This document shows positions 26,533 through 35,251 of a DNA stretch of 64,000 nt, one piece after another. The notes beneath the pieces are model-generated. The model saw nothing but the letters and a program-made list of their open reading frames with translations, was not told the DNA's origin and ran no database searches. This DNA comes from Aliitabrizicola sp031408575 (GTDB taxonomy: Bacteria > Pseudomonadota > Alphaproteobacteria > Rhodobacterales > Rhodobacteraceae), in NCBI GenBank assembly GCA_031408575.1, contig JANNWS010000022.1:1-64000 (forward strand), in the 5' to 3' direction. Every line of letters starts with the position of its first letter. Positions within the stretch are counted from its first letter, which is position 1. A program made the position numbers and the translations under genes.

Positions 26533-28197
26533 TCAGACGACGATGGACTTGGGGCGGCGATACGCCATCCAAGTCATAATGATTAGGCGCGTGACGTAAA
26601 CGGCGGTGAACATCGACGTGATGATTCCGATCCCCAACGTCACCGCAAAGCCGCGCACCGGGCCAGACCCGATGACGAACATGATGATCGCCGTCAGAAT
26701 GGCCGTCACGTTGGAGTCGGTGATGGCCGAGAACGCCTTTTCGAACCCTAGCTCGATAGACCGCGAGGGACCGCGCCCGGCGCGCAATTCCTCGCGGATA
26801 CGTTCATAAATCAGCACGTTGGCATCCACCGCCATGCCCATCGTCAGCACGATCCCCGCGATGCCCGGTAGCGTCAGCGTGGCCCCGATGACCGACAGGA
26901 TGGCAAAAAGCAGTGCTATGTTGATCGCAAGTGCGAAATTCGCCATCACGCCGAACCAGCCGTAACAGGCAATCATGAAGGCAGCGACGGCGATCATCCC
27001 GATGATGCCCGCAAGGCGCCCCGCGTCGATGCTGTCCTGCCCCAGTTCCGGGCCAATAGTGCGTTCTTCAAGGAACGTCAGTTCCGCCGGCAACGCACCC
27101 GCCCGCAACAGCACCGCAAGCTCAGTACTTTCCTCGACCGTGAAATTGCCGGTGATGATCCCCGATCCGCCCGGAATTGCCGACTGGATGGTTGGGGCGG
27201 AAATCACCTCATCATCCAGCACGATCGCAAAGGGCTGCCCGATATTGGCGGCCGTATACTCGCCAAAAGCCCGCGCGCCACTTGGGTTGAACCGGAAATT
27301 GACCGCCGGACGCCCGTTCTGATCGAAAGCAGGCTGCGCGTCGACCAGTTCCTCACCGGTGACAACTGCCGTCTGCTCGATGATATAGAACGTGCCTTCT
27401 TCGTTCGACGACGGCAGCAACACATTGCGCGCCCCGGCATCGGCCGTGGCATCCGTCGTGCGCCCCCGCACCGGATTGAACGTGAGGCGGGCCGTGGTGC
27501 CGATCAGCGCCTTCAACTCGGCCGCCGATCCGATACCCGGCACCTGAATCAGAATACGGTCGGTCCCCTGCCGCTGGATCGTGGGTTCGCGTGTCCCGAC
27601 CTCATCCACCCGGCGGCGGATAATCTCCAGCGATTGCTGGACGGTGCGGCTGTCGGTTGCGGCGCGTTCCGCCGCAGACAGTTGCACCACAATCGTGTCG
27701 CCCTCGACCGCCACTTCGATATCGGTCTGCCCCACGCCGGTCAGCGTCACCACCGGTTGCGCCAGCGCCTTGACCACTTCGACAGCCTTCGCCATTCCCG
27801 CCGGGGTGCCGATCTTGACCTTCAGCACGCCGGGGTCAGACGGCTCGCGCCGCACATTGCCGACCGTGTCGCGTTCCGCGCGCAAGGCATCGCGCACCTG
27901 CGGCCAGAACCCGTCGATCCGGTCCTTGTAGACATCCGCCACCTGCACTTCGGCCAGCAGATGCGCGCCGCCGCGCAGATCAAGCCCCAGGTTGACAAGA
28001 CTTGACGGCATCCAGGATGGCCACAGCGCCAGCGCCGCCTCCTGTTCGGGTGTCGCCACGCCACCCGCCACGGCAATCGCCTTGGACGCGTCGTTATGTT
28101 GCTCGACAGGGGTGTAGAACAGGTTCGGGATGGCATAGGCCAGACCAAGGGCGCAAACGGCCCAGATCAGGATGCGCTTCCACAGCGGGCTTTGCAT
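26533..28197 (-). CDS. secD: Protein translocase subunit SecD
   Basis: The 554-residue partner of SecF has one N-terminal helix and the LGLDLRGGAHLL motif. The periplasmic P1 head carries RRRVDEVGTREPTIQRQG, and five C-terminal helices include DANVLIYERIREELRAG. It is the second gene of the yajC-secD-secF run. Confidence 0.96.
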   Translation of the reverse strand: MQSPLWKRILIWAVCALGLAYAIPNLFYTPVEQHNDASKAIAVAGGVATPEQEAALALWPSWMPSSLVNLGLDLRGGAHLLAEVQVADVYKDRIDGFWPQVRDALRAERDTVGNVRREPSDPGVLKVKIGTPAGMAKAVEVVKALAQPVVTLTGVGQTDIEVAVEGDTIVVQLSAAERAATDSRTVQQSLEIIRRRVDEVGTREPTIQRQGTDRILIQVPGIGSAAELKALIGTTARLTFNPVRGRTTDATADAGARNVLLPSSNEEGTFYIIEQTAVVTGEELVDAQPAFDQNGRPAVNFRFNPSGARAFGEYTAANIGQPFAIVLDDEVISAPTIQSAIPGGSGIITGNFTVEESTELAVLLRAGALPAELTFLEERTIGPELGQDSIDAGRLAGIIGMIAVAAFMIACYGWFGVMANFALAINIALLFAILSVIGATLTLPGIAGIVLTMGMAVDANVLIYERIREELRAGRGPSRSIELGFEKAFSAITDSNVTAILTAIIMFVIGSGPVRGFAVTLGIGIITSMFTAVYVTRLIIMTWMAYRRPKSIVV

Positions 28198-28227
28198 GCG
28201 TGTCGTCCAGCGTAAAACGAAAAGGGA

Positions 28228-28551
28228 TCAGGCGGCAGGCTCGGTCTTGGACATCACCTGCTGAACCGTGTGGCGCGGCACCCGCACCTTCACGTTCGGC
28301 GCAATCTCGACTTCCAGCACACCATCGTCGTTGACTTTGGAGACTTTGCCGATGATGCCGCCCTGTGTGAGCACTTCGTCGCCACGCCGCAGTGCTGCGA
28401 CCATCGCCTTGTGTTCCTTCAGCTTTTTCTGCTGCGGACGGATCAGCAGGAAATACATGATCGCAAAGATCAGAAGCAGCGGCACAAAGCTGGTGATGGC
28501 ACTTGCCGCGCCGCCGGTAGCGGCCTGGGCAAAGGCGGGGGTTGCAAACAT
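28228..28551 (-). CDS. yajC: YajC, Sec translocon accessory subunit
   Basis: The 107-residue protein has one membrane helix (FVPLLLIFAIMYFLLIRPQQK) followed by the YajC cytoplasmic domain (VAALRRGDEVLTQGGIIGKV). It heads the minus-strand run through secD, secF and the ccm genes; the promoter must lie in 28552-28739. Confidence 0.95.
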   Translation of the reverse strand: MFATPAFAQAATGGAASAITSFVPLLLIFAIMYFLLIRPQQKKLKEHKAMVAALRRGDEVLTQGGIIGKVSKVNDDGVLEVEIAPNVKVRVPRHTVQQVMSKTEPAA

Positions 28552-28739
28552 GAATCGTCCTCTCGACTATGAGCCGGTCAGTCATACCGCCGGTTTTGTG
28601 GTGGCGCACCCTATCCGGGGGGTGCAGGGATGGCAAGGCGTGGTGCCAGAGCAGCGGCCCGCAACATCGCACTCGCCATGACGCGGTGCGCATGTAGAGA
28701 TGCGGCAGGGTTCATTCAATTCAGGGCGGCAGAAAAGCA

Positions 28740-29432
28740 ATGAAAGTGCGGCAACGGGGGTGCGGGGTGGCGGGTCTTGCGGTCATCCTTATCGCAACGG
28801 TACAGGTCAGCGCCCAGACGCCCGCACCCGCGGCGGGTCCGCACCTCGCCGCAATCGGCCAGATCACCTATGGCAGCAATTCGCCCGGTGCCGCGATCTG
28901 CACCGGAACGCTGGTTGCGCCAGACCTGGTTCTGACCGCCGGCCATTGCCTGCGCGAAGGCCCGGACCGCCAGGCGATGGACCCTGCCACGGTTCACTTC
29001 GCCGCTGGCCGGAAGGGTGCGTCGGCGGTGGCGACCCGCACCGGCGCGCAGGTGATCCTGTCGGGTGTGACGGGGTTAACCGGGGATATCGCGCTGCTGC
29101 TGCTCGATACCCCGATCCCAGCAAGTATTGTGGCCCCCGTGCAGGTTACCACGGATGCGGCTGCACCGCTGACGATGATCGCCTATCGCCGCGACGCGCC
29201 GGATCAGGCGGTGCGCGATGACCGCTGCGATCTTGTCGCAACCGGTCCGGGCCTGCTCGGGTTAGGCTGCGCCGTGGTATCGGGAAACTCCGGCGCTCCT
29301 GTGCTGGTGTGGCAGGACGGGAATTGGCACCTTGTTGCGGTGATGGTCGCAGCCTCTCGCACCCCCGGCCCGGTCCGGTCTTTTGCGGTGATGCCCGATG
29401 CAGCACTGCTGGCCCGCATCGCCACACGGTGA
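28740..29432 (+). CDS. Secreted trypsin-like serine protease
   Basis: The 230-residue protein has a signal peptide ending near VSA and a chymotrypsin-fold domain. The catalytic triad is visible: H69 (LTAGHC), D116 (TGDIALLLL) and S184 (SGNSGAPV). Cys54 and Cys70 bracket the catalytic His as in the family. It is the S1/glutamyl-endopeptidase-like type found singly in many Rhodobacterales; the target is unknown. It is divergent from yajC. Confidence 0.88.
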   Translation: MKVRQRGCGVAGLAVILIATVQVSAQTPAPAAGPHLAAIGQITYGSNSPGAAICTGTLVAPDLVLTAGHCLREGPDRQAMDPATVHFAAGRKGASAVATRTGAQVILSGVTGLTGDIALLLLDTPIPASIVAPVQVTTDAAAPLTMIAYRRDAPDQAVRDDRCDLVATGPGLLGLGCAVVSGNSGAPVLVWQDGNWHLVAVMVAASRTPGPVRSFAVMPDAALLARIATR

Positions 29433-29529
29433 CGCCCACTCAAGATTTGAAAACCCCGCAGCAGTAGGGCATAGGGGGCCACCAGCCCTGCCCACCCCAG
29501 CCCTGCCCTGCCGACCAAGGAACCACTCC

Positions 29530-30834
29530 ATGCACGACATCCGCGCCATCCGCGAAAACCCCGCCGCTTTTGATGCGGCATTGGCGCGCCGTGGCCTGCG
29601 AGGGATCTCGTCGGAGGTGCTGGCTCTGGATGAGGCGCGGCGCGTTGCAATCAAGCAGGCCGAAGATGCAAAGGCCGCGATCAACGCCTTGTCGAAAGAA
29701 GCCGGGACCGCCAAGGCTCAGGGAAACGACGCCGACTTTCAGCGGCTGCGCGCGTCTGTGGCCGAACGGAAATCGGCCTCCGAGGATCACGCGGCTCAGG
29801 CAGAAATTTTTGAAACACGCCTGCGCAACCTCCTCCTCACCATCCCCAACCTACCCCTGCCCGAAGTCCCCGAAGGCCGCGACGAACACGCCAATGTGGA
29901 GCTTCACCGCTGGGGCAGTCCGCGCCGCTTCGACTTTGCCCCAAAAGAGCATTTCGACATTCCCGCCGTCAAACCCGGCATGGATTTTGAAACCGCCGCC
30001 AAGCTTTCCGGTGCGCGCTTTGTGATCCTGCGCGGTGCCGTGATCCGCGTGCATCGCGCATTGGCGCAATTCATGCTCGACACCCACGTCACCGATCACG
30101 GCCTTACCGAGACCTGGACGCCCGTTCTGGTGAAGGAAGACGCGATGTTCGGCACCAATCAGTTGCCGAAATTCGCCGAAGACAGCTATCAAACCACCAA
30201 CGGCTGGTGGCTTATTCCCACCGCCGAAGTGACCCTGACCAATACTGTCGCAGGTGATATTCTGGATGAGGCACAGCTTCCGATCCGCATGACCGCCCAT
30301 ACCCAGTGCTTCCGGTCCGAGGCTGGCTCTGCTGGCCGCGATACCTCGGGCATGCTGCGCCAGCACCAGTTCGAAAAGGTGGAAATGGTCAGCATCACCA
30401 CGCCAGACACCAGCCTTGCCGAGCACGACCGCATGACGCGCTGCGCCGAAGCGATCCTTGAGGCGTTGCACCTGCCCTACCGCACCATGGTGCTTTGCAC
30501 CGGCGACATGGGGTTCGGTGCGACCAAGACGCATGATCTGGAGGTCTGGCTTCCGGGCCAGAACACTTACCGAGAGATAAGCTCGGTCTCGGTCTGCGGC
30601 GATTTTCAGGCGCGCCGGATGAATGCCCGCTTCCGCCCCGCGCCCGGCAAGGACGGCACGGCAAAGCCGGAGTTTGTCCATACACTGAACGGCTCGGGCC
30701 TTGCGGTGGGCCGCACTCTGATCGCGGTGCTGGAGAATGGCCAGCAAGCAGATGGCTCGGTTGATCTGCCCGCCGTCCTGCACCCCTATCTGGGCGGCAA
30801 GACCCGGATCGCCGCCGACGGCACGCTTGCATGA
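29530..30834 (+). CDS. serS: Seryl-tRNA synthetase
   Basis: A class II aminoacyl-tRNA synthetase charging tRNA-Ser. The 434-residue protein has the N-terminal coiled-coil arm (about residues 30-110), motif 2 (TQCFRSEAGSAGRDTSG) and motif 3 (LAVGRTLIAVLENGQ). AAGGAA precedes the ATG at 29530. A tRNA-Ser gene lies about 20 kb away at 9353. Confidence 0.96.
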   Translation: MHDIRAIRENPAAFDAALARRGLRGISSEVLALDEARRVAIKQAEDAKAAINALSKEAGTAKAQGNDADFQRLRASVAERKSASEDHAAQAEIFETRLRNLLLTIPNLPLPEVPEGRDEHANVELHRWGSPRRFDFAPKEHFDIPAVKPGMDFETAAKLSGARFVILRGAVIRVHRALAQFMLDTHVTDHGLTETWTPVLVKEDAMFGTNQLPKFAEDSYQTTNGWWLIPTAEVTLTNTVAGDILDEAQLPIRMTAHTQCFRSEAGSAGRDTSGMLRQHQFEKVEMVSITTPDTSLAEHDRMTRCAEAILEALHLPYRTMVLCTGDMGFGATKTHDLEVWLPGQNTYREISSVSVCGDFQARRMNARFRPAPGKDGTAKPEFVHTLNGSGLAVGRTLIAVLENGQQADGSVDLPAVLHPYLGGKTRIAADGTLA

Positions 30835-30865
30835 AACTTAACCTTTACCGGGGCGTTTCATCGAC

Positions 30866-31570
30866 ATGACCCATCTCAAACCGCTTCTCGTGCTGCTGAC
30901 CGCCGTGACGTTCGGTCTGTCACCGCTGATCACCTCGCCCTTTGGCGGCTATGATGCTTCGTACTTTCCGGTGCAGATCGCCCAACCGGCAATTCAACCC
31001 GCAGGCTATGCCTTTGCGATCTGGGGGCTGATCTATGGCTGGCTGTTCGTGCATGCGGGGTTCGGGCTGTGGAAGCGCGCCGATGATCCGGCATGGGATG
31101 GCGTGCGCTGGCCCCTGATCGTCTCGCTCGGGATGGGAACGTTCTGGCTGTGGATCGCCGCGCGCGATCCGCTTTGGGCGACGTTTGGCATCACGGTCAT
31201 GCTTGGCGGGGCGCTGGTGGCGCTGTGGCGCGCGCCGGCCAGCCCCGACCGTTGGCTGCTGCTGGCGCCGCTTGCGATCTATGCAGGCTGGCTGAGTGCC
31301 GCCACGGGTGTGTCCTTTGGCGTTGTACTTGCGGGCTATGGCTGGCTGTCAGACACCGGGGCGGCGCTGGCCATGTTGCTGGTGGTCCTGACGCTGGCGC
31401 TGGCGATGCAACTGCGCCTCAGGCGCGCGCCGGGCTATGGGCTGACCGTCATCTGGGCGCTGGTCGGCGTGATGGTGGCGAATGGCACGGAAAAGCCTGC
31501 TGTCACGGGGCTTGCGGCGCTGGGGAGTGTCGCACTCGGCCTTGCCGTCTGGCGCATCGCGCGCCGGTGA
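30866..31570 (+). CDS. TspO/MBR-related membrane protein
   Basis: A 234-residue protein with about seven hydrophobic segments. The block PAGYAFAIWGLIYGWLFVHA resembles the first conserved region of tryptophan-rich sensory proteins (TspO/MBR), but the chain is longer than the usual 160 residues. This suggests the extended TspO-like family common in alphaproteobacteria. Ligand (porphyrin or other) is not evident. It follows serS by 31 bases. Confidence 0.6.
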   Translation: MTHLKPLLVLLTAVTFGLSPLITSPFGGYDASYFPVQIAQPAIQPAGYAFAIWGLIYGWLFVHAGFGLWKRADDPAWDGVRWPLIVSLGMGTFWLWIAARDPLWATFGITVMLGGALVALWRAPASPDRWLLLAPLAIYAGWLSAATGVSFGVVLAGYGWLSDTGAALAMLLVVLTLALAMQLRLRRAPGYGLTVIWALVGVMVANGTEKPAVTGLAALGSVALGLAVWRIARR

Positions 31571-31619
31571 TCGCCAAAAGTGTTCGAAGAAATTTGCGCC
31601 CGCCCAGACGCCCGCCGGT

Positions 31620-33089
31620 CTAGTCCCCGGTGTTCTTTTCCTTGTGCTTGCGCAGCCGCGAGGGGGTATGGAATTTTGGATCCTTGAATGGGTTCTTGTC
31701 GCCCTGCCCCCGCATCGTGATCCGGATCGGGGTGCCTGGCATGTCGAAATGATCCCGCAACCCGTTCACCAGATACCGCCGATAGGTGTCCGGCAGCAGA
31801 TCGGGATGTGAGCACATCGCGATGAACCCCGGCGGCCGCGTCTTGACCTGCGTCATGTAGCGCAGCTTGATCCGACGCCCGCCCGGTGCCGGTGGCGGAT
31901 GCGCCTCGGTCATGGCACCCAGCCAGGTGTTCAGCCTTGCCGTGGGGATCCGACGGTTCCACACATCATGCGCCGACAGGATCGCGTCATGCAACCGGTC
32001 CAGCCCGCGCCCGGTCTTGGCGGACACGGTCACTAAAGGCGCACCCCGCAGTTGCGGCAGAAACCGCTCGAACATCTCGCGCAGTTCCGTCAGCTTTTGC
32101 TGCTTTTCGCCTTCGAGATCCCACTTGTTGACCGCCACGACGACCGCGCGGCCCTCGGTCTCGGCATAGTCCGCGATCCGCAGATCCTGCGTCTCGAACG
32201 GCGTATCCACGTCCAGCAGCACCACTACAACTTCGGCAAACCGCACGGCGCGCAACCCGTCGGCCACCGACAGCTTTTCCAACTTGTCGTTGATCTTGCC
32301 ACGCTTTCGCATTCCGGCGGTATCGAAAATGCGCGTCGGGGTTCCCAGCCAGTTCGACTTGACCGAAATCGCATCGCGCGTGATCCCCGCCTCGGGGCCG
32401 GTCAGCAACCGGTCCTCGCCGATGATCTTGTTGATCAGCGTCGATTTTCCGGCGTTGGGCCGTCCGATTACCGCAATCTGAAGCGGGCGCTTTTCGCTTG
32501 GCTTGTGGGCGTCGGGATCAGCCTCGACCTCGGCCTCCTGCTCGGTCACGTCCAGATCGATCAGCGGCGCGTCGGCCTCGGCGCGGGCGGCAAACTCGGC
32601 CCCGATGGGGCGCAGGATGTGGTAAAGATCGTCGATCCCTTCACCATGTTCCGCCGACAGCCGCACCGGGTCGCCCAGACCCAGCGAATAGGCCTCGATC
32701 GCGCCGGCATCACCTGCCTTGCCTTCGGCCTTGTTCACGCCAACGATCACGCGGGCATTCTTGCGGCGCAGGATATCTGCAAAGACCTGATCGGTCGTGG
32801 TGACCCCGGCCCGCCCGTCAATCAGGAACAGGCAGACATCGGCCATTTCCACCGCACGTTCGGTCAGCCGCCGCATACGGCCCTGCAGGCTGTCGTCGGT
32901 GATCTCTTCCAGCCCCGCCGTGTCGATCACGGTGAACCGCAGATCGAAGATCCGGGCATCGCCTTCGCGCAGGTCGCGGGTTACGCCGGGTTGGTCATCA
33001 ACCAGCGCCACCTTGCGGCCCACAAGGCGGTTGAACAGCGTCGATTTGCCCACGTTGGGACGCCCGACAATAGCAAGGGTAAAGCTCAT
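31620..33089 (-). CDS. der: Ribosome biogenesis GTPase Der (EngA)
   Basis: Der has two tandem GTPase domains and a KH-like domain and acts in 50S assembly. In this 489-residue protein both G1 motifs are clear (GRPNVGKS and GRPNAGKS). So are both G3 motifs (DTAGLEE and DTAGMRK) and the G4 motifs (NKAE and NKWD). The ATG at 33089 is preferred to a GTG one codon upstream. It is the last gene of a yfgM-like/bamB/der group. Confidence 0.96.
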   Translation of the reverse strand: MSFTLAIVGRPNVGKSTLFNRLVGRKVALVDDQPGVTRDLREGDARIFDLRFTVIDTAGLEEITDDSLQGRMRRLTERAVEMADVCLFLIDGRAGVTTTDQVFADILRRKNARVIVGVNKAEGKAGDAGAIEAYSLGLGDPVRLSAEHGEGIDDLYHILRPIGAEFAARAEADAPLIDLDVTEQEAEVEADPDAHKPSEKRPLQIAVIGRPNAGKSTLINKIIGEDRLLTGPEAGITRDAISVKSNWLGTPTRIFDTAGMRKRGKINDKLEKLSVADGLRAVRFAEVVVVLLDVDTPFETQDLRIADYAETEGRAVVVAVNKWDLEGEKQQKLTELREMFERFLPQLRGAPLVTVSAKTGRGLDRLHDAILSAHDVWNRRIPTARLNTWLGAMTEAHPPPAPGGRRIKLRYMTQVKTRPPGFIAMCSHPDLLPDTYRRYLVNGLRDHFDMPGTPIRITMRGQGDKNPFKDPKFHTPSRLRKHKEKNTGD

Positions 33090-33146
33090 CACGCCCTCCG
33101 GGGGCCTATAGCGAGGTCAAGCCGGTGGCCTTACACGCATCGCCCG

Positions 33147-34484
33147 TCAACGGAAAGCGTGAAGTTGACCTTCGGTGCCCACGACGTACAGGACACGCCC
33201 GGCCACCACCGGAGCGGCCGCAGCGCCACCGGGCAGTTCGGCCGTGGCCACCAGCGCACCATCGGTCGGGCTGAACAACCGCAGCACCCCGTCGGACGAG
33301 GCGACAACCAGCCGCCCCCCCGCAAGGACAGGCCCGTAATGGGCATAGATCGCCTTGCGCTTCTTGTCTTTTTCTTCGGTGAAATAGGGCATCTCTGCCT
33401 GCCAGATCACCTCGCCTGTCGCGGCATCAAGGCGCACCAGACGCGCCTCGTCATTGACCAGGAAGATCGAGCCGCCCCCGACAGCAACGCTGTTGACGGC
33501 ACCTTCGGACGCCTCCCACATCCGCGTGCCGGTGGCCGTTTCGATCGCCACACTGCGCCCGCTGGCATTGCCGACATACGTCACGGCCCCTGCTACCACG
33601 GGGTCAGCGGTAATCTCAGAGACCTGGCCATAGGCGCGGCCCAGCCGCCGCCCGGCGACAGAGGCCTTCCACACCTCGACCCCACCCTGCCGAAGCGCAC
33701 CAACCAACTGCCCGCTGGGGAATGGCAGCAGCACCAGTTTGTCGGTCACCGCCGGGCCAGACCCGCCCACCATGCCTGCCGCCGAGGGGATACCCGGCAT
33801 CTGCCAGCGCACCCGGCCATCCGCCACATCAACCGCCCATGCCGAGTTATCGCGCGCCACAACATAGACGATCCCGTTGGCGACAGACGGCGCGCCCGTA
33901 ACCGGGGCAGTGAACCGCTGGCGCCAGATCACCCCACCCGAAGCCGGATCGAGGGCAACCAACTCGCCAAAACCGGTCGTCACGAACAGTCTGCCTTCGC
34001 CGAAGGCCAGACCACCGCCCGATCCTTCCCCGCCGCGGTCGCTGGCCGGCACCAGACTGATCTGCCACAGCGTCCCGCCGCCGGTCGACGTGGCGGCAAC
34101 CCCCGCCCGCGCGTCGAGGGTAAAGATGCGTCCGTCCGCCACGACGGGCGTCGCCGAAATGCGGAACCGGCGCGAGTTGCCTTCACCGATATTGGCGCTC
34201 CACACACGCACCGGTTGGGCCGAAAGGGCCACATGGGGGGCAAGGTGGCGCACGTTGCTGCCGCGATGGGTCCAGTCGGCATTCGTCACTGGTGCAGGCA
34301 GACTGATTGGCACGCTGCGATTGGCAGCGACCGGCTGGGCCGGGGCCGGTTCGCCTTCGATCGGGATGCTGGATTCAAGCGGCGTGCGCACATCAAAGCG
34401 TTCACCGGGCAGGATCAGTTCTTTTTCGCCACAGCCAGACAGCAATGCGACCAGCACAAGACCCGCAAAAGCACCGTTCCGCAT
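33147..34484 (-). CDS. bamB: BamB, outer membrane assembly lipoprotein (PQQ beta-propeller)
   Basis: A scaffold of the BAM complex that inserts outer-membrane proteins. The 445-residue protein starts with a lipoprotein signal whose lipobox is LLSGC (C18). It is followed by repeated beta-propeller blades of the PQQ-like type (LDPASGGVIWRQRF; AWAVDVADGRVRWQMPG; RLDAATGEVIWQAEMP). GGGAG lies 6 bases before the second of two close ATGs, favouring 34484. Placement between a YfgM-like gene and der matches many proteobacteria. Confidence 0.93.
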   Translation of the reverse strand: MRNGAFAGLVLVALLSGCGEKELILPGERFDVRTPLESSIPIEGEPAPAQPVAANRSVPISLPAPVTNADWTHRGSNVRHLAPHVALSAQPVRVWSANIGEGNSRRFRISATPVVADGRIFTLDARAGVAATSTGGGTLWQISLVPASDRGGEGSGGGLAFGEGRLFVTTGFGELVALDPASGGVIWRQRFTAPVTGAPSVANGIVYVVARDNSAWAVDVADGRVRWQMPGIPSAAGMVGGSGPAVTDKLVLLPFPSGQLVGALRQGGVEVWKASVAGRRLGRAYGQVSEITADPVVAGAVTYVGNASGRSVAIETATGTRMWEASEGAVNSVAVGGGSIFLVNDEARLVRLDAATGEVIWQAEMPYFTEEKDKKRKAIYAHYGPVLAGGRLVVASSDGVLRLFSPTDGALVATAELPGGAAAAPVVAGRVLYVVGTEGQLHAFR

Positions 34485-34524
34485 CACCATCTCCCAGGTG
34501 TAGCGGCCCAAGGGCCGCACACCT

Positions 34525-35172
34525 TCATTCCGTTTCAGGTGTTCCACCCAGCGCGACAATCACCTGACCGGCCCTGCGGCGCAAGCCGGCACTCGCTTCC
34601 TGATCCTGACTTAGCGCTTGCAAGGCGGTTAAGGCGGTCTCCGTGTCACCGGCTTCGATCGACAGCATGGCAAGCTGTTCCAGCGCGAGCGGGCGGAACG
34701 GCCGCCCCGGTGCCGCGATCGGGTCAAGCGCGGCACGCCGGTCGGCGGCGGGCATATCGGCACCGGCCACAATCACCCGGCGCAACACGGCAAGGTCACG
34801 GTAGCTGACAGGTAGTGCATTATCTGCAGCAACAGCGTCCAGCGCCGCAAGAGTGGCGTCGCGGTCGGTCTGGGGATCGCTTGCCAGTAAAAGACCCAGC
34901 ACACCGCTGCGCTGTCCGGGTGCCGCAATAGCGCCCAGTGCCGCGCGTCGCGCCGTGGCATCGTCAAGATCAAGTGCGGTCAGTACCGCATCGCCAAAGG
35001 CTTGCGATTCCGCGTCGTGCTGGGCGATCTGAAACTCGCGCCACGCAGCGCCGCCCACGATCAGCAAGACCACCACGATCCCGATCCAGCCATAGCGCCG
35101 CAGATACCCGAAAAGCTTGTCGCGGCGCACCTCTTCGGTCACCTCGTCGATGAAACTTTCTGGGTTGCTCAC
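34525..35172 (-). CDS. YfgM-like ancillary protein (tetratricopeptide-like)
   Basis: The 215-residue protein has a cytoplasmic N-terminus (ESFIDEVTEEVRRDKLFGYLRRYG), one membrane helix (WIGIVVVLLIVGGAAWREF) and a helical periplasmic domain. This is the arrangement of YfgM, a Sec-translocon-associated chaperone-like protein. The start is GTG. It lies 40 bases before bamB in the conserved yfgM-bamB-der order. Confidence 0.85.
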   Translation of the reverse strand: MSNPESFIDEVTEEVRRDKLFGYLRRYGWIGIVVVLLIVGGAAWREFQIAQHDAESQAFGDAVLTALDLDDATARRAALGAIAAPGQRSGVLGLLLASDPQTDRDATLAALDAVAADNALPVSYRDLAVLRRVIVAGADMPAADRRAALDPIAAPGRPFRPLALEQLAMLSIEAGDTETALTALQALSQDQEASAGLRRRAGQVIVALGGTPETE

Positions 35173-35251
35173 ACGGGCCTCCGTTGGTTTTGCATGGTCA
35201 TACTTGCGCGCCGCGCGTCGCGCAAGCCCGGCACCCGGATGCGGGGGCGGC

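Noticed and set aside
32052..34808. A 918-codon plus-strand frame opposite der and bamB
   Set aside because: Antisense artefact of high-GC coding DNA; composition is Arg/His/Gln/Pro-rich and both der and bamB are unmistakable.
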